Shown here: in pieces, positions 8,771 through 18,483 of the stretch | Position numbering within the stretch: position 1 is the first letter of the stretch | Layout: every line of letters starts with the position of its first letter | Assembly: GCA_900540375.1 (NCBI GenBank) | Contig: UQFS01000011.1 | Span: 1-64,000 of the forward strand | From: an uncultured Prevotella sp. | GTDB taxonomy: Bacteria; Bacteroidota; Bacteroidia; Bacteroidales; Bacteroidaceae | Direction: 5' to 3' | DNA: 64,000 bases | Made by a program: the position numbers and the translations under genes | The notes under the pieces: generated by a model | Seen by the model: the letters and a program-made list of their open reading frames with translations, nothing else | The model's database searches: none | What the model was told of the DNA's origin: nothing

Positions 8771-8913
8771 AGGAAATTGTGCTTTTTTATTCTTTTTCTT
8801 CCCCCTTCACTACACGGCATCGTATACTTACATGGTGATTGCTCGCAGTGATGCTCACCCTCACATTGATGCACTCTCTTAACGCATTTTTTGCGGGGAC
8901 ATCAAGAACAACG

Positions 8914-9455
8914 TGAATTCATTGATCGCATAAAACAGCCTCTTTTAGATGGATGAATATTTACAAAAAGTCATCACCGCGGGGGTGCGATATAGAGAGC
9001 GGGAAACCTGAAAACGAGAAAAAACTGCGGTGTGACATTCATTTTTGTGGTCTGTCGTTGTCAAAGTACCTTTCTGATACTGTCAGAAAGGCTTTCTGAC
9101 CTGGTCAAAGTGTCTTTCTGACCATGTCATCTTACCGAGATGACAGCATCAGGAAGGCTTTCTGATCAGCAACATCACTAATATTTCATTGTAAAAATTG
9201 CTGTTTTCTTGGAGATAAACAAGCTCTTTGATCATAACATCTTATGTATCAGATGATTATAAAAACACCCTCAAAATTCGCGTATTTGAGAGCAACCTGG
9301 GTGTCGGTTCAGAAAATCGCAAGGAAAAGGGCGGAAAAATGTCAGTTTATTCAACAAAGAGAAGTCAAGGCAGAATGCTGCAAGGAAATCATCCCAAAGC
9401 CTCTTGCGTGAAACAGATGATGCCTCTGTGAGGAAACACCTTGCTGTGGGGCTGG
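8914..9455 (+). repeat. Dispersed ~540-bp element, copy A
   Basis: This non-coding stretch aligns along its length, in the same orientation, with 43528-44103. Shared blocks are a GGATGAAT..TTACAAAAAG start, an AGAGCGGG-AAAC-TGAAAA block, five 22-base units (9061-9170), an AATATTTCATTGTAAAA / TTGCTGTTTTCTTGGAG block, and a long block around CCCTCAAAATTCGCG to AAAAATGTCAGTTTATTC. It sits between the RSH promoter and the terminator of the rhamnogalacturonan operon. A short frame on the minus strand within the last block stays open in both copies, but it has no convincing start or domain. 8693-8913 holds only the RSH promoter. Confidence 0.85.
9061..9170 (+). repeat. Five tandem 22-bp palindromic units (copy A)
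   Basis: The units begin at 9061, 9083, 9105, 9127 and 9149. Each runs TCA...TGA over 17 bases plus a 5-base linker. Unit 2 contains the perfect palindrome TCAGAAAGGCTTTCTGA. Unit 4 has different arms that still pair (TCATCT/AGATGA). The array matches that of copy B at about 101 of 110 bases. Confidence 0.9.
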
Positions 9456-9543
9456 GCATTGGGCGCGCTTTTGTTTGTTTAAGGGTTGCATCGTAAGGTT
9501 ATCGGACAACTCATCCACATTTAAGGACAGCATGAGAGAAAAC

Positions 9544-9587
9544 AAAAAAAGAACCATCCCGGCCTTCTGCAAGTCCGGAGATGGTTC
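9544..9587 (-). terminator. Intrinsic terminator of the susCD operon
   Basis: An inverted repeat GAACCATC-CCGG...CCGG-A-GATGGTTC (9551-9587, 12 pairs, one bulged A) is followed on the minus strand by seven T residues. It lies 50 bases after the last gene of the operon and is a classic rho-independent terminator. Confidence 0.85.
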
Positions 9588-9638
9588 TCCTTCATTATAT
9601 GCTACAAAAGAAATGAACTTTATTTCGTGATAAGCGAT

Positions 9639-11693
9639 TTACTTCACCACGAACTTCTTGCCACCCTGGATGTAGACACCCTTCGGCAGGTTGTTCTTGC
9701 TGCTCATGCGCACGCCGTTGAGTGAGTAAATCGGTGCGTTGGCACTGTTCTGAGTGTTAGCGTTGATGGTCTTGATGCCTGTTGCGCCACCCTTGGCCGT
9801 GTAGACAGTCACCTTGCCCAAAGCGTCGGAGATACGATAGAGGCTGAATGGCTTGTCACCAGCGAGCACAGCAGTCACAGGAGCGTTGTCCTGAGCAAGA
9901 TACTCATCGAGCGAAGCTACAGAAGGATGGAGCGAGGTGTAGCCATAGTTGCTGATAGAAGCCACGGTGACGATGTCGTCTGCTGTCGCGCCGTCGACCT
10001 TGAAGAACCAGTTGCTGATCCATGAGCCAGCGCCGTCGTCGCCCTTGCGGCCGTCGAGGACGAGGCCGATGCCCTGATAGATGTGTGCGGTGACAGGTAC
10101 ATAAGCTGCAGCTTCTGTCTGAGTGCCGTCAGAACCGCAGGCGACGAGTCCGCCGATAACATTGGCGTCGGTGAAGGCAGAGGCTTTCTTGGTGTACTGC
10201 GGAATCTCGTTGTAGATGATCTTCTTCGGAGTCGTGTTGCCGTCCTTGTCTACCTCTGTCTCAGTGGTAGACAGCCCGTAGAAGCGACCGTAGTTGGAAT
10301 AGTTGTTGTTGACGTTGTCGCCTTTCTCAAAACCAGCTGCTGTAATGTCTTTCTCACTCATGTGAGCCAGGTCGATGGTCTTCTTCACCTCATACTCCAC
10401 ACCGTTCTCGACAGTGGTGTTTGTCGGGCCGTAGCCGAAAGCCTGAGAAGTGATCTCCAGCGTACCGGCCTGGTCCACGTCGATGCTGAGAGGGAAGGCT
10501 TTGGGAGCTGCAGACGCTGTGACCTTGCCGTCCTTGCCGGTAAATTTATAAGTACCGTAGATCGTCGGCGTGAGCGGCGTGTTGCTGTTGTCGCAAGTGA
10601 CGTTGTAGGTCTTGGCATAGCCGACCTTGACGTTGACGACAGTAGCGGCTGCGGCAGGCAGGGCGATGACATTGTTAGTGACCTCGGTGACGACCTCGTC
10701 AGACTTCAGGTTGTCGAGCGTAGTCCACGCTTTCAGCGTACCACTCCCGCAAGCATCGGTCACGGCCTTGTCGGTGTTGTTGGGATCGTAGTTGGGATTG
10801 TTGGACCAGGTGTAGGTGCCGTTGTCCACGTCGGAGTAGTTGACATCAGTAGTAGTGCCGTTGAAGTCGAGATGCAGAATCTCGTCCTCCTGGAACTTGA
10901 TGGTGTAGACGCGCTGCGCATTGTTGATGCCCATGAGCGTGACAGCCGGTGTGTTGGCAGCAGTCTTGTCTACGCTGACCTCGATGTCGTCGAACATGAT
11001 GTCCGGGGTATAGCGACCACCGAGGACATAGAGTCCTGTTGCGGTCATGTCCACGCCCTCGGGTACGGTGTACACGTCAGAGGCGATGGGGGCATCGGAG
11101 GTTGCCGACTTGATGGTGTATTGCACCGTGCGTGCCAGCGTGTCGATGTCGAGCGTGACGGTGTAGTAAACGCCTGCGGTAAGAGCTTTGTAGTTGGTCG
11201 AGTCGCCGTTGATGGCAAAGTCCTGGTCACCCGTGGCAGAAGCCGTGCGGCCGGTGTTGCCGAGCTGTGTGAGATCGAAGAGCGCACCTTTATTGCTGCT
11301 GCGGTAGTTGGTGTTGGGCTTCTTCGTTGCGTTGGACTTGTCAGACATCACGGCGATCTCCGAGGTCATGTGGTTGTTACCGAATTTGTTGAAGCAGAAG
11401 CTGAAGGTGACCCGGTAGCCGGTGAAGTCGGCGCTGAGTTCGTTTTTGATGAGCGAGCCCTCCCAGTAGAGGTGTGCCGAGCGGTCGTTGCCCGAGGGGA
11501 CGAATCTGAGGAACTTGCCGTTGTCATCTGAGCCGATGCTCAGTCCGGCGGCAGCGGATGGTGAGGTCCATCCCGTCTCTGCCACGCTGGTGACCGTTTC
11601 GAAGTTCTGGCTGTAGAGAACCTTCTTGGCGCTGGTACTCAAGGAGCAAAGCAGTCCTGCGAGTACGAGAAATAGGTAATAAACGTTTTTCAT
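9639..11693 (-). CDS. Secreted protein with C-terminal sorting-like tail, last gene of the susCD operon
   Basis: 684 residues. A signal peptide (MKNVYYLFLVLAGLLCSLST) is followed by a region starting YSQNFETV that looks like a concanavalin-type beta-sandwich (about 25-245). Further beta-rich stretches follow; I see no catalytic motif. The last 55 residues (APIYSLNGVRMSS...LPKGVYIQGGKKFVVK) have the form of the sorting tails of Prevotella secreted proteins. It lies 108 bases after SusD-2 and before the terminator, so it is probably a surface glycan-binding protein of the same system, filling the place usually held by SusE/SusF-like proteins, though it has no lipobox. The function is inferred from position. 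Confidence 0.75.
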   Translation of the reverse strand: MKNVYYLFLVLAGLLCSLSTSAKKVLYSQNFETVTSVAETGWTSPSAAAGLSIGSDDNGKFLRFVPSGNDRSAHLYWEGSLIKNELSADFTGYRVTFSFCFNKFGNNHMTSEIAVMSDKSNATKKPNTNYRSSNKGALFDLTQLGNTGRTASATGDQDFAINGDSTNYKALTAGVYYTVTLDIDTLARTVQYTIKSATSDAPIASDVYTVPEGVDMTATGLYVLGGRYTPDIMFDDIEVSVDKTAANTPAVTLMGINNAQRVYTIKFQEDEILHLDFNGTTTDVNYSDVDNGTYTWSNNPNYDPNNTDKAVTDACGSGTLKAWTTLDNLKSDEVVTEVTNNVIALPAAAATVVNVKVGYAKTYNVTCDNSNTPLTPTIYGTYKFTGKDGKVTASAAPKAFPLSIDVDQAGTLEITSQAFGYGPTNTTVENGVEYEVKKTIDLAHMSEKDITAAGFEKGDNVNNNYSNYGRFYGLSTTETEVDKDGNTTPKKIIYNEIPQYTKKASAFTDANVIGGLVACGSDGTQTEAAAYVPVTAHIYQGIGLVLDGRKGDDGAGSWISNWFFKVDGATADDIVTVASISNYGYTSLHPSVASLDEYLAQDNAPVTAVLAGDKPFSLYRISDALGKVTVYTAKGGATGIKTINANTQNSANAPIYSLNGVRMSSKNNLPKGVYIQGGKKFVVK

Positions 11694-11801
11694 ACGCTTT
11701 GGTTTTTAGAATGTGATACTATTCATTAATGGATTGTTACTTTCGTGTGAGTCAGGACGGGGCTGATCCCCGTCCTGAATAGCCGTTGAGATCCGATGGT
11801 T

Positions 11802-13496
11802 TTATTTCCACCCTTCGTTCTGTGTGAGATGACAGTTGAGCACGTCTTTCTGCGGGAAGGGGAAGAGATACCATTTGTCGTCCCACGTGCGTGTGGCGAT
11901 GGTCTTCCCCTCATATTTCATCGTACCGTCGTCCCGGCGTGTGATCTTCATGCCGCGGATGTCCTTGAGATATTGCGGAGCCTCTTTCCAGCGTCTGAGG
12001 TCGAAGAAGCGGTGCCCCTCGAAGGCAAGCTCCACGAAGCGCTCGTTCTCGTATTTCTTCTTGAACGTGTCGAAGCTGAGTCCCGTAGCCATGTTGGGCT
12101 GCTTGGCTCTGGTCCTGACGACATTGATAGCCTGGGCAGCTGTCATGGGCAATCCCTCGGGAGCCGTGTATCCGCTGCCGGTGTAGTTGAGCGCTGCCTC
12201 GGCATAGTCGAGGTAGAACTCAGCGAGGCGGAAGATGACCCATTCGTGTGTGAAGCTGTTGGAACCGGTTTTGGCAATGATCGTTCCCTTGTTGATATAC
12301 TTCTTCAGATAGTATCCCGTCGGGGTACCATAGGTGACGGATGACGAGTTGGCACCGCCCTCAAAGGTCTTCAGCGTATCCTTGTCGGGCCACTTCTCGC
12401 CATTGACGGCCACGGTCATGGCCAGGCGTGCGTCGCGGTCTTTATAGGGATCCTGCGGATCGTAGCCGCTGCCCTGCTCGTCGATGGTCTTGCCGTTTGT
12501 CATCTCGTAGGCATCCACGAGGTTCTGTGTGGGGCAGTTGCCGCCGCCGGCGTTTTCTATGCCGATGGGATAGTTGTATTTCTCAAAGGCGTTGCTGGCT
12601 GCCGTGCGTCGTGCGAAGATGATCTCCTTGATGCCGTCCTTGTAGCTGTCCTTGTCGAAGAGCTTGCTGTAGTCGGGCAGCAGTCCCATGCCCTCCTGAC
12701 GTGCTTCGGCGATGACGGCGTTGCTGAGCTGCGCTGCTTTCAGCCAACGGCTCTTGTCGCCATTGGCATTGAAGAGCGGGCTGGCCCAATAGAGAGCTGC
12801 GCGGGCACGCAGCGCCATGACGGCAAGCTTGTTGGCACGACCTGTCTGAGCTTTGTAGTACGACATGTCGCCCAAGTCGCCATAGTTGACGATGATGCTG
12901 TCCTGGATGTCAGCGCACTCCTTGTCGATGAACGCAAAGATAGAGTCGGCGGGTACCTGCGGCAGGCTGTTGGCCTCGGTAGCCGTCATCGTGCGCGTCT
13001 TCAAAGGCACGCCGCCGTAGCGCTTGACAAGCTCGAAATAGAAGAAGGCACGCGCCCAGCGAGCCTCGTAGCGATAGTTCTTATAGAGGAACATCTGCTG
13101 CCGGTAGTGCTCATCCTCGGTGTACTCCGGGAAGGTGCAGTCGTTGAACTCGTCGAGCACGAGGTTGCTGTAGGTGATGCCGTCCCACGCCGATTTCCAC
13201 ACGCGCTCCTTGGCGTTGGTGGGGCCCCAGGCACCGTTATAGAAGTCCTCGATGGCGTTGCCGGGATGGGAGTAGACACTCTCGTCGGTGGCAGAACCGG
13301 CCATGGCTCCGCTGTAGTTGCCGAAGTCATAGTCGATGTCGTTGTAGATCTCGGTCATCAGTCCGCCCACGCGTCCGAACATTTTCTCTACGTAAGCCTT
13401 GTCATAGATGTTGTACTCCTTGTAGTCCATCTTGTCGGTACAGGAGGAGACCAGCGTCATGGCCAACAGTCCGCTGAATATATATTTCGCTTTCAT
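11802..13496 (-). CDS. SusD/RagB-family outer-membrane lipoprotein (pair 2)
   Basis: 564 residues with a lipoprotein signal ending in SSC (Cys19). It has the features of the SusD family: TPR-like helices in the first half, the ARAFFYFELVKRYGGVPL segment, and a C-terminal RRWKEAPQYL / KWYLFPFPQKDVLNC region with NPGW-like NEGW at the end. It should bind pectic oligosaccharides and act as the lid over the SusC pore encoded just upstream (44 bases away). It is the second of two SusC/D pairs in this operon. Confidence 0.93.
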   Translation of the reverse strand: MKAKYIFSGLLAMTLVSSCTDKMDYKEYNIYDKAYVEKMFGRVGGLMTEIYNDIDYDFGNYSGAMAGSATDESVYSHPGNAIEDFYNGAWGPTNAKERVWKSAWDGITYSNLVLDEFNDCTFPEYTEDEHYRQQMFLYKNYRYEARWARAFFYFELVKRYGGVPLKTRTMTATEANSLPQVPADSIFAFIDKECADIQDSIIVNYGDLGDMSYYKAQTGRANKLAVMALRARAALYWASPLFNANGDKSRWLKAAQLSNAVIAEARQEGMGLLPDYSKLFDKDSYKDGIKEIIFARRTAASNAFEKYNYPIGIENAGGGNCPTQNLVDAYEMTNGKTIDEQGSGYDPQDPYKDRDARLAMTVAVNGEKWPDKDTLKTFEGGANSSSVTYGTPTGYYLKKYINKGTIIAKTGSNSFTHEWVIFRLAEFYLDYAEAALNYTGSGYTAPEGLPMTAAQAINVVRTRAKQPNMATGLSFDTFKKKYENERFVELAFEGHRFFDLRRWKEAPQYLKDIRGMKITRRDDGTMKYEGKTIATRTWDDKWYLFPFPQKDVLNCHLTQNEGWK

Positions 13497-13540
13497 GGTC
13501 TTTCTGTTTATTCTTTTACTTTTTTACTTTTTTACTTTTT

Positions 13541-16366
13541 TCAAAAGGTTACGTTCAGTCCCACGATGACGCTTCGTGTGAGCGGACTTGTGGCACCGTA
13601 GCTCTCAGCGTCGACGCCGCGGAGGTGGTCAAGGGTGAAGAGGTCATTGCCACGCACGTAGACACGCGCCTCGGAGAGCATTTTGGTTCTGCTGAGCAGC
13701 ATCTTCGGCAGGTTGTAGTACACCTCGATGTTGCGGAGCTTGAAGTAGGCGCGGTTGCGGAGCCAGAATGTGCTGGTCTGATAGTTGTTGGCATTGCTGC
13801 TCGAACTCAGGCGCGGGTACTCGGCGTTGAGGTTGTCGGGTGTCCAGCGATGGTCGTAGACATCCTGCGAGAGCGTGCGGTTGCTGATGAGTCCCCAGTA
13901 ATATCCGCTCGTGTTGAGCAGTGCGCTGTAGTGGTCCACGCCCTGGAAGAGCGCGTTGAAGCCTAAGCCTTTGTACTCAGCGCCGATGTGGAGCGAATAG
14001 AAGATCTCGGGGCAGAGCGTGCTGTATCCGATCTTCGTGCGGTCGTTGGCGTCGATCTTGCCGTCGTGGTTCACGTCGTCGTACTTGATGTCGCCGGGCT
14101 TCACCTCAGAGAAGGTCTGCGGTGTGCTGGCGTCGATGTCGGCCTGGTCCTTGAAGAGCCCTGCGGCCTTCAGTCCCCAGATGCTGTTGAGCGGGTAGCC
14201 GGTGGTGACGAGGTTGTCATAAGCTCTCGGCTCCTCGGCCTGGTCCTTGATCTTGTTCTTATTGAGGCTGAACGTACCGCCGATGTTCAGCGTCACGTCG
14301 CCCACCTTATGGCTGTAGTCCGCAGCAGCCTCAAAGCCCCAGCTGTCCACCGCGCCGGCGTTGATATAAGGCGCGCTGAATCCGATGATGCTGCCGTAGC
14401 TGCCGCTGCCGTCTACCCAGATGTTGTTGCGGCGCTGGAAATAGCCGTCGATCTGCAGGTCGAGACCATGGAGGATAGAGGCGTCAAGACCCACATTATA
14501 TTTATATGCCTTCTCGTGCGAGGGGTTGTCGGTGGCCATGCGTCCGAGTGTGGTACGCCCCCAGGAGCTGTCGTAGCTGGAATCGAAGGGATAGGTCACG
14601 CCGTCGGTGCTGTAGGTCTGCGTGTAGTAGGTCCACACGTTGTCGCCGGGGAGACAGTCGGTGTTGACGATGCCGAAGGAAGCACGCCACTTGAGGAAGT
14701 CGACCCAACTGACATCCTTCATCCATGGCTCCTGGCTCATCACCCATGCGGCGCTGAACGTTGGAGCCACTGCCCATTTGGTGCCCGGTGCCAAGCGGCC
14801 GGAGCCGGTGAGCACCCACGCCATCTCCGTGATGTAGCGGTTGCGGTAGGCATAGTGCGTGAGCCATGAAGCTGTCTGACGATAGACCGAGGTGTTCACG
14901 CCCGTGGTGTTGTGATATTCATATTCCCAACGCAACGAGGAGAAGAGGCAGTGGGTCTCTTGCAGCGTGCGCTCATAGTTCAGACTGCCGTCGAAATGGA
15001 AGCGCCGGTTGTAGACACTGGTGTTGGCATCGGTTCCCTGCGTGCCCTTCTCTCCGCCGATCGAACAGGTGCCGGGCGTGGGTACGCCGTCGCTCCATGT
15101 GGCGGGTGCGTAGAAACCGTATTGGAATGTTTTGCTATGATTCTCGTAGAGCGTGGAGTAGGTGTCGTAGCCCATGCGTGCCGAGGCGCTGAGTCCGGGT
15201 ACGAACATGCCCAAGTCCTGACGCAGTGAGAGGTCGGTATAGAGCGAGCGCTCATGGAGCTTGTAGTAAGCCGCCGCCGTATTGGCCACGGGGTTGTCGG
15301 TGCCAGCCCAGGTAGCGCTGCCGCCCCACAGTCCGTCCTTCTGGAACTTCACGGGGAAGGCGGCCGAAGGCAGATTGTATACCAGCCCCCAAAGGTTGGT
15401 CTGGTTGCCGGGCTGCGACATCTCGCTGAGCATACCCAGCACGTTGACCTCCATCAGCGTGGTGGGACTCAGGTCTACGTCAAGGTTGATGCGCATATTG
15501 GCTCTGACATACTTGTCCTGCGTGTGGTTGCCGTTGTCGTCGACGTCGTTCTTGATGAATCCTTTGTCTGACAGCAGGTTGAGCATGGTGTAGTATTTGA
15601 ACTTCTGTCCACCGCCGTAGAACTCCGACGCGATCTTGTTGGTCATGCCGTGATGGCGGAAGGTGGCGTCGACCCAGTTGACGTTGGGGTAGAGGTCGGG
15701 ATAAGCTCCGTTTTGGAAAGCGCTGATCTCGTCGGCAGAGTATTTCGGAGCCTTGCCCTCGTTGGCCAGCGCCTCGTTTATGGCAGCGGCGTAGGTGGGC
15801 GCGCTGATGAACTTCGGACGGTTGATCTGATAGTTGAACAGATGGTCGTAGGAGACTCTGACACCCTTGGTGTTGTACTTTCTGCGTTTGGTGATGACAT
15901 TGATGGCGCCGTTGGCACCGCGGTTGCCGAAGAGTGCCACGGCGGCAGCGTCCTTGAGGATGTCGACATGATCCACCTCGGTGGGGTCAATGATGTTCAT
16001 GTCACGCTCAATGCCGTCGACGAGGAGCAGAGGCGAACTGCCGCTGAGCGACTGCAGTCCTCTGACATAGAATGTCGGGTTGGCACTGAAGTAGGTGCCG
16101 GCGTTGCGCATGGAGACGAGTCCGTTGCCGCCGAGTCCCACGAGGCCCTCGCTGATGTTCTTTGACGAGCGACGTCCGGCCTGCTCACCGCTGATGGTGG
16201 TCACGGCGGCAGTGGACTGCGCACGTGTGAAGTCCTTGCCGGCTCCCGTGGCTATGCCGGCCTTGACAAAGACGTCGTGGCGGGCCAGCGTCGTATCGAT
16301 CTGTGCTGCTGCGGGCAGGGCTGTTCCTGCCAACAGGGCGAGCACGCAAAGTTGTGTCTTGTTCAT
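13541..16366 (-). CDS. Short SusC-type TonB-dependent transporter (pair 2)
   Basis: 941 residues. A signal peptide (ending PAAAQ, about residue 22) leads almost directly into the TonB plug: FYVRGLQSL, LLLVDGIERDM, VDHVDILKDAAAVALFGNRGANG. A 22-stranded barrel follows, ending in VGLNVTF. It lacks the N-terminal carboxypeptidase-regulatory-like domain that its neighbour SusC-1 carries, and so is about 125 residues shorter. It should import oligosaccharides across the outer membrane together with SusD-2. It is separated from SusD-1 upstream by 43 bases and belongs to the same transcript. Confidence 0.92.
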   Translation of the reverse strand: MNKTQLCVLALLAGTALPAAAQIDTTLARHDVFVKAGIATGAGKDFTRAQSTAAVTTISGEQAGRRSSKNISEGLVGLGGNGLVSMRNAGTYFSANPTFYVRGLQSLSGSSPLLLVDGIERDMNIIDPTEVDHVDILKDAAAVALFGNRGANGAINVITKRRKYNTKGVRVSYDHLFNYQINRPKFISAPTYAAAINEALANEGKAPKYSADEISAFQNGAYPDLYPNVNWVDATFRHHGMTNKIASEFYGGGQKFKYYTMLNLLSDKGFIKNDVDDNGNHTQDKYVRANMRINLDVDLSPTTLMEVNVLGMLSEMSQPGNQTNLWGLVYNLPSAAFPVKFQKDGLWGGSATWAGTDNPVANTAAAYYKLHERSLYTDLSLRQDLGMFVPGLSASARMGYDTYSTLYENHSKTFQYGFYAPATWSDGVPTPGTCSIGGEKGTQGTDANTSVYNRRFHFDGSLNYERTLQETHCLFSSLRWEYEYHNTTGVNTSVYRQTASWLTHYAYRNRYITEMAWVLTGSGRLAPGTKWAVAPTFSAAWVMSQEPWMKDVSWVDFLKWRASFGIVNTDCLPGDNVWTYYTQTYSTDGVTYPFDSSYDSSWGRTTLGRMATDNPSHEKAYKYNVGLDASILHGLDLQIDGYFQRRNNIWVDGSGSYGSIIGFSAPYINAGAVDSWGFEAAADYSHKVGDVTLNIGGTFSLNKNKIKDQAEEPRAYDNLVTTGYPLNSIWGLKAAGLFKDQADIDASTPQTFSEVKPGDIKYDDVNHDGKIDANDRTKIGYSTLCPEIFYSLHIGAEYKGLGFNALFQGVDHYSALLNTSGYYWGLISNRTLSQDVYDHRWTPDNLNAEYPRLSSSSNANNYQTSTFWLRNRAYFKLRNIEVYYNLPKMLLSRTKMLSEARVYVRGNDLFTLDHLRGVDAESYGATSPLTRSVIVGLNVTF

Positions 16367-16409
16367 ATTCGTTATTAGTGCTTAAAGGAAGTAAGGCGCT
16401 TCACATGCA

Positions 16410-18467
16410 TCATTCCCAACCGGGGTTCTGCACGAGGCCGTAGTGCTTGTTGATTTCGGTTTTCGGGAAAGGCCACAGATACCACTTGGCGACTTCCTGC
16501 GACTGCGGGTCTTTGTCCCAAAGATAGTGCCGGCGGTTCTGAATGACGAACTTCTCGTATTCAAAGCGTGTGGGCTCCTTGGCACCACCGTCTTTATTGG
16601 CTCCTCTCCAGGGAATGTACTGGCGGATATAGTCACCGGTCGGTCCCTGTTCCATGCGGTAGGTGATGAGTCCGTGAAGTTTCTTGGTCACCCAGTCGCC
16701 ACGCTTGTAGCGGATCATGTCGTAGTAGTGGTTGTTGCTCAGTCCGAGTTCGCAGGCACGCTCACGCAGGATCTCGTTGATGAGGTTCTGCTTGTTGTTG
16801 TGCAGGTCGAGGCTGGGATTCTTCAGCGCCAGCCCTTTCAGTCCTACACGTGCACGTACGATGTCGACCTGCTTGAGGGCGTCGTCGAGGCGGTCGCACT
16901 GTGCGAGGCACTCGGCATACATCAGATACATCTCGTCGAGGCTGAGGTAGACCCACTGCGTGAATTTGCGCAGGTAGTCTTGGTTCATGTAGTATTTGTT
17001 CTGGTCGTAGCCGGTGGCATAGCGGCTGGATAGCGCCTCAGTCTTGACAACCTCTTTGCTCGTCTCGTCGTAGCGGGCAACGGCGTTTCCGGCATCAGCA
17101 CCGCCGACCCAGAGCTCGTAGACGTCACCGTTGGACTTGCCGGTGGTCCAGTCGAGTGAGGTCATCTGTCCGTTGACGATGCACTCCTCGTAGAGGCGTG
17201 GGTCACGGCTGGCCGTCTTCTTAAAGCCACCGCGTACCTTCTCATATTTATAGAAGAGCTGTCCCTTGGTTCCCTCTACCTTGCCCTTGATGCTGTCGCT
17301 CTTCCAGTCGAAAGGCGTACCATCGGCCCAGGGGAACATCTCTACATACTCTTCTGTAGGCAGACAGTTCTGACGTGCCGGGCTGTCGAGCCACTGGTGC
17401 CAGGTATAGGTTCCCGACTTGAAGGCATCGATGCCGCCTACACGGGTGGAGTGGAGGATCTCCTTGCTGCCCTGATAGGCATAGCCCATGCGATAGGCCT
17501 GGCGGTAACCGTCGGGCGTCTTGGACTCGGCCTGCGTCAGCTCATACCACCCGTTGGCGTTGAGGGTGTCGAAGAAGTCCTGGCAAGCCTTAAGTGCTTT
17601 CTCCCAGCGCTCCTGTTTGAAGTCGCCGTACCACACCATGTGTTTCTGCTCAGCCTCAGAGCTTCCGCCGTAGTAGCCTTGTGTGGCATTATAGAGAGGG
17701 GAGGCGGCGAAGGTGAGGATCTTGGCTTTCAGCGCCATGGCACCGGCCTTGGTCCATCGTCCGGTGTTGTTTGTGGCGTCGGTCTCGGTGGTGTTGCCGT
17801 TATAGGCCCAAGGCAGCGCACCGGAGTTGATGGCCTGATCGAGCTGGTCGACCATGAAGGTGACGGTGGAGTCGAGGGTAGCACGTGGCATGTCGTAGGA
17901 GCCTTCCGTGCCCGAGTAGGAGTGGTCGATGATGGGCAGTCCGCCATAGACAGCGAAGAGATCGAAGTAGCGGGCTGCAATGAGGCAGCGGGCCTGGGCC
18001 GTAAAGCTCTGCTTTTTCTCTTCAGAGAGTCCGGGCACGTCGTTGACGTTCTCAATGAGCAGCCAGGCAGCGCGCACGGCTTTCCATACGTTGTCGTTCT
18101 TGTAGGAAAACAGCGGGTCCTGGTTGGCATCGAGCGTACCGGAATAGAAGGCTTTGTAGATGGTGTTGTTGTCCCAGTGCATCACCCAGCAGTCGGTGAG
18201 CTGGTCAAACTTTCCGCTCCAAGGACTGGCTGATGTGCCACAGCTAGGGTTATAGGGCAGTCCGTAATATTGCAGGGCATAGATGGAGTTGAGGAACTGC
18301 TCGGTGTAGATCGGGCTGTTGAACACCGTATCTTTGGTCACCGTGGAGCCCGACGGCTTGTCCAGTGCGTTGCTGCCGAGTTTGATTTCGTCGGTGCACG
18401 AGGTAGTGCCTGTCGTGGTGAGGGCAGCGAGTGCGAGTCCGGCGAAGAGTTGTATATGTGGTTTCAT
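16410..18467 (-). CDS. SusD/RagB-family outer-membrane lipoprotein (pair 1)
   Basis: 685 residues, long for the family. The lipoprotein signal ends TTSC (Cys24). SusD features include AQARCLIAARYFDLFAVYGG, an ERACELGLSNNHYYDMIRYKRG segment and the terminal KWYLWPFPKTEINKHYGLVQNPGWE. It starts 16 bases after SusC-1 and should form its binding lid. Extra length compared with SusD-2 lies in the middle loops, which often carry ligand specificity. Confidence 0.94.
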   Translation of the reverse strand: MKPHIQLFAGLALAALTTTGTTSCTDEIKLGSNALDKPSGSTVTKDTVFNSPIYTEQFLNSIYALQYYGLPYNPSCGTSASPWSGKFDQLTDCWVMHWDNNTIYKAFYSGTLDANQDPLFSYKNDNVWKAVRAAWLLIENVNDVPGLSEEKKQSFTAQARCLIAARYFDLFAVYGGLPIIDHSYSGTEGSYDMPRATLDSTVTFMVDQLDQAINSGALPWAYNGNTTETDATNNTGRWTKAGAMALKAKILTFAASPLYNATQGYYGGSSEAEQKHMVWYGDFKQERWEKALKACQDFFDTLNANGWYELTQAESKTPDGYRQAYRMGYAYQGSKEILHSTRVGGIDAFKSGTYTWHQWLDSPARQNCLPTEEYVEMFPWADGTPFDWKSDSIKGKVEGTKGQLFYKYEKVRGGFKKTASRDPRLYEECIVNGQMTSLDWTTGKSNGDVYELWVGGADAGNAVARYDETSKEVVKTEALSSRYATGYDQNKYYMNQDYLRKFTQWVYLSLDEMYLMYAECLAQCDRLDDALKQVDIVRARVGLKGLALKNPSLDLHNNKQNLINEILRERACELGLSNNHYYDMIRYKRGDWVTKKLHGLITYRMEQGPTGDYIRQYIPWRGANKDGGAKEPTRFEYEKFVIQNRRHYLWDKDPQSQEVAKWYLWPFPKTEINKHYGLVQNPGWE

Positions 18468-18483
18468 GATTGTGTTTTTGTTT

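Noticed and set aside
9061..9170. CRISPR array
   Set aside because: The 22-base units are contiguous and similar along their whole length; there are no unique spacers and no cas genes.
9271..9459. Minus-strand small protein inside repeat copy A
   Set aside because: The frame stays open over about 28 codons in copy B as well (LLNKLTFF...CSQ.REF), but copy B lacks a matching start and the flanking codons diverge with shifts, so shared nucleotide sequence explains it.
10083..11531. Plus-strand 482-codon frame
   Set aside because: It is antisense to the secreted protein at 9639-11693, which has a signal peptide, a sorting tail and operon context. The antisense protein has no domain and biased Val/Arg/Gly content.
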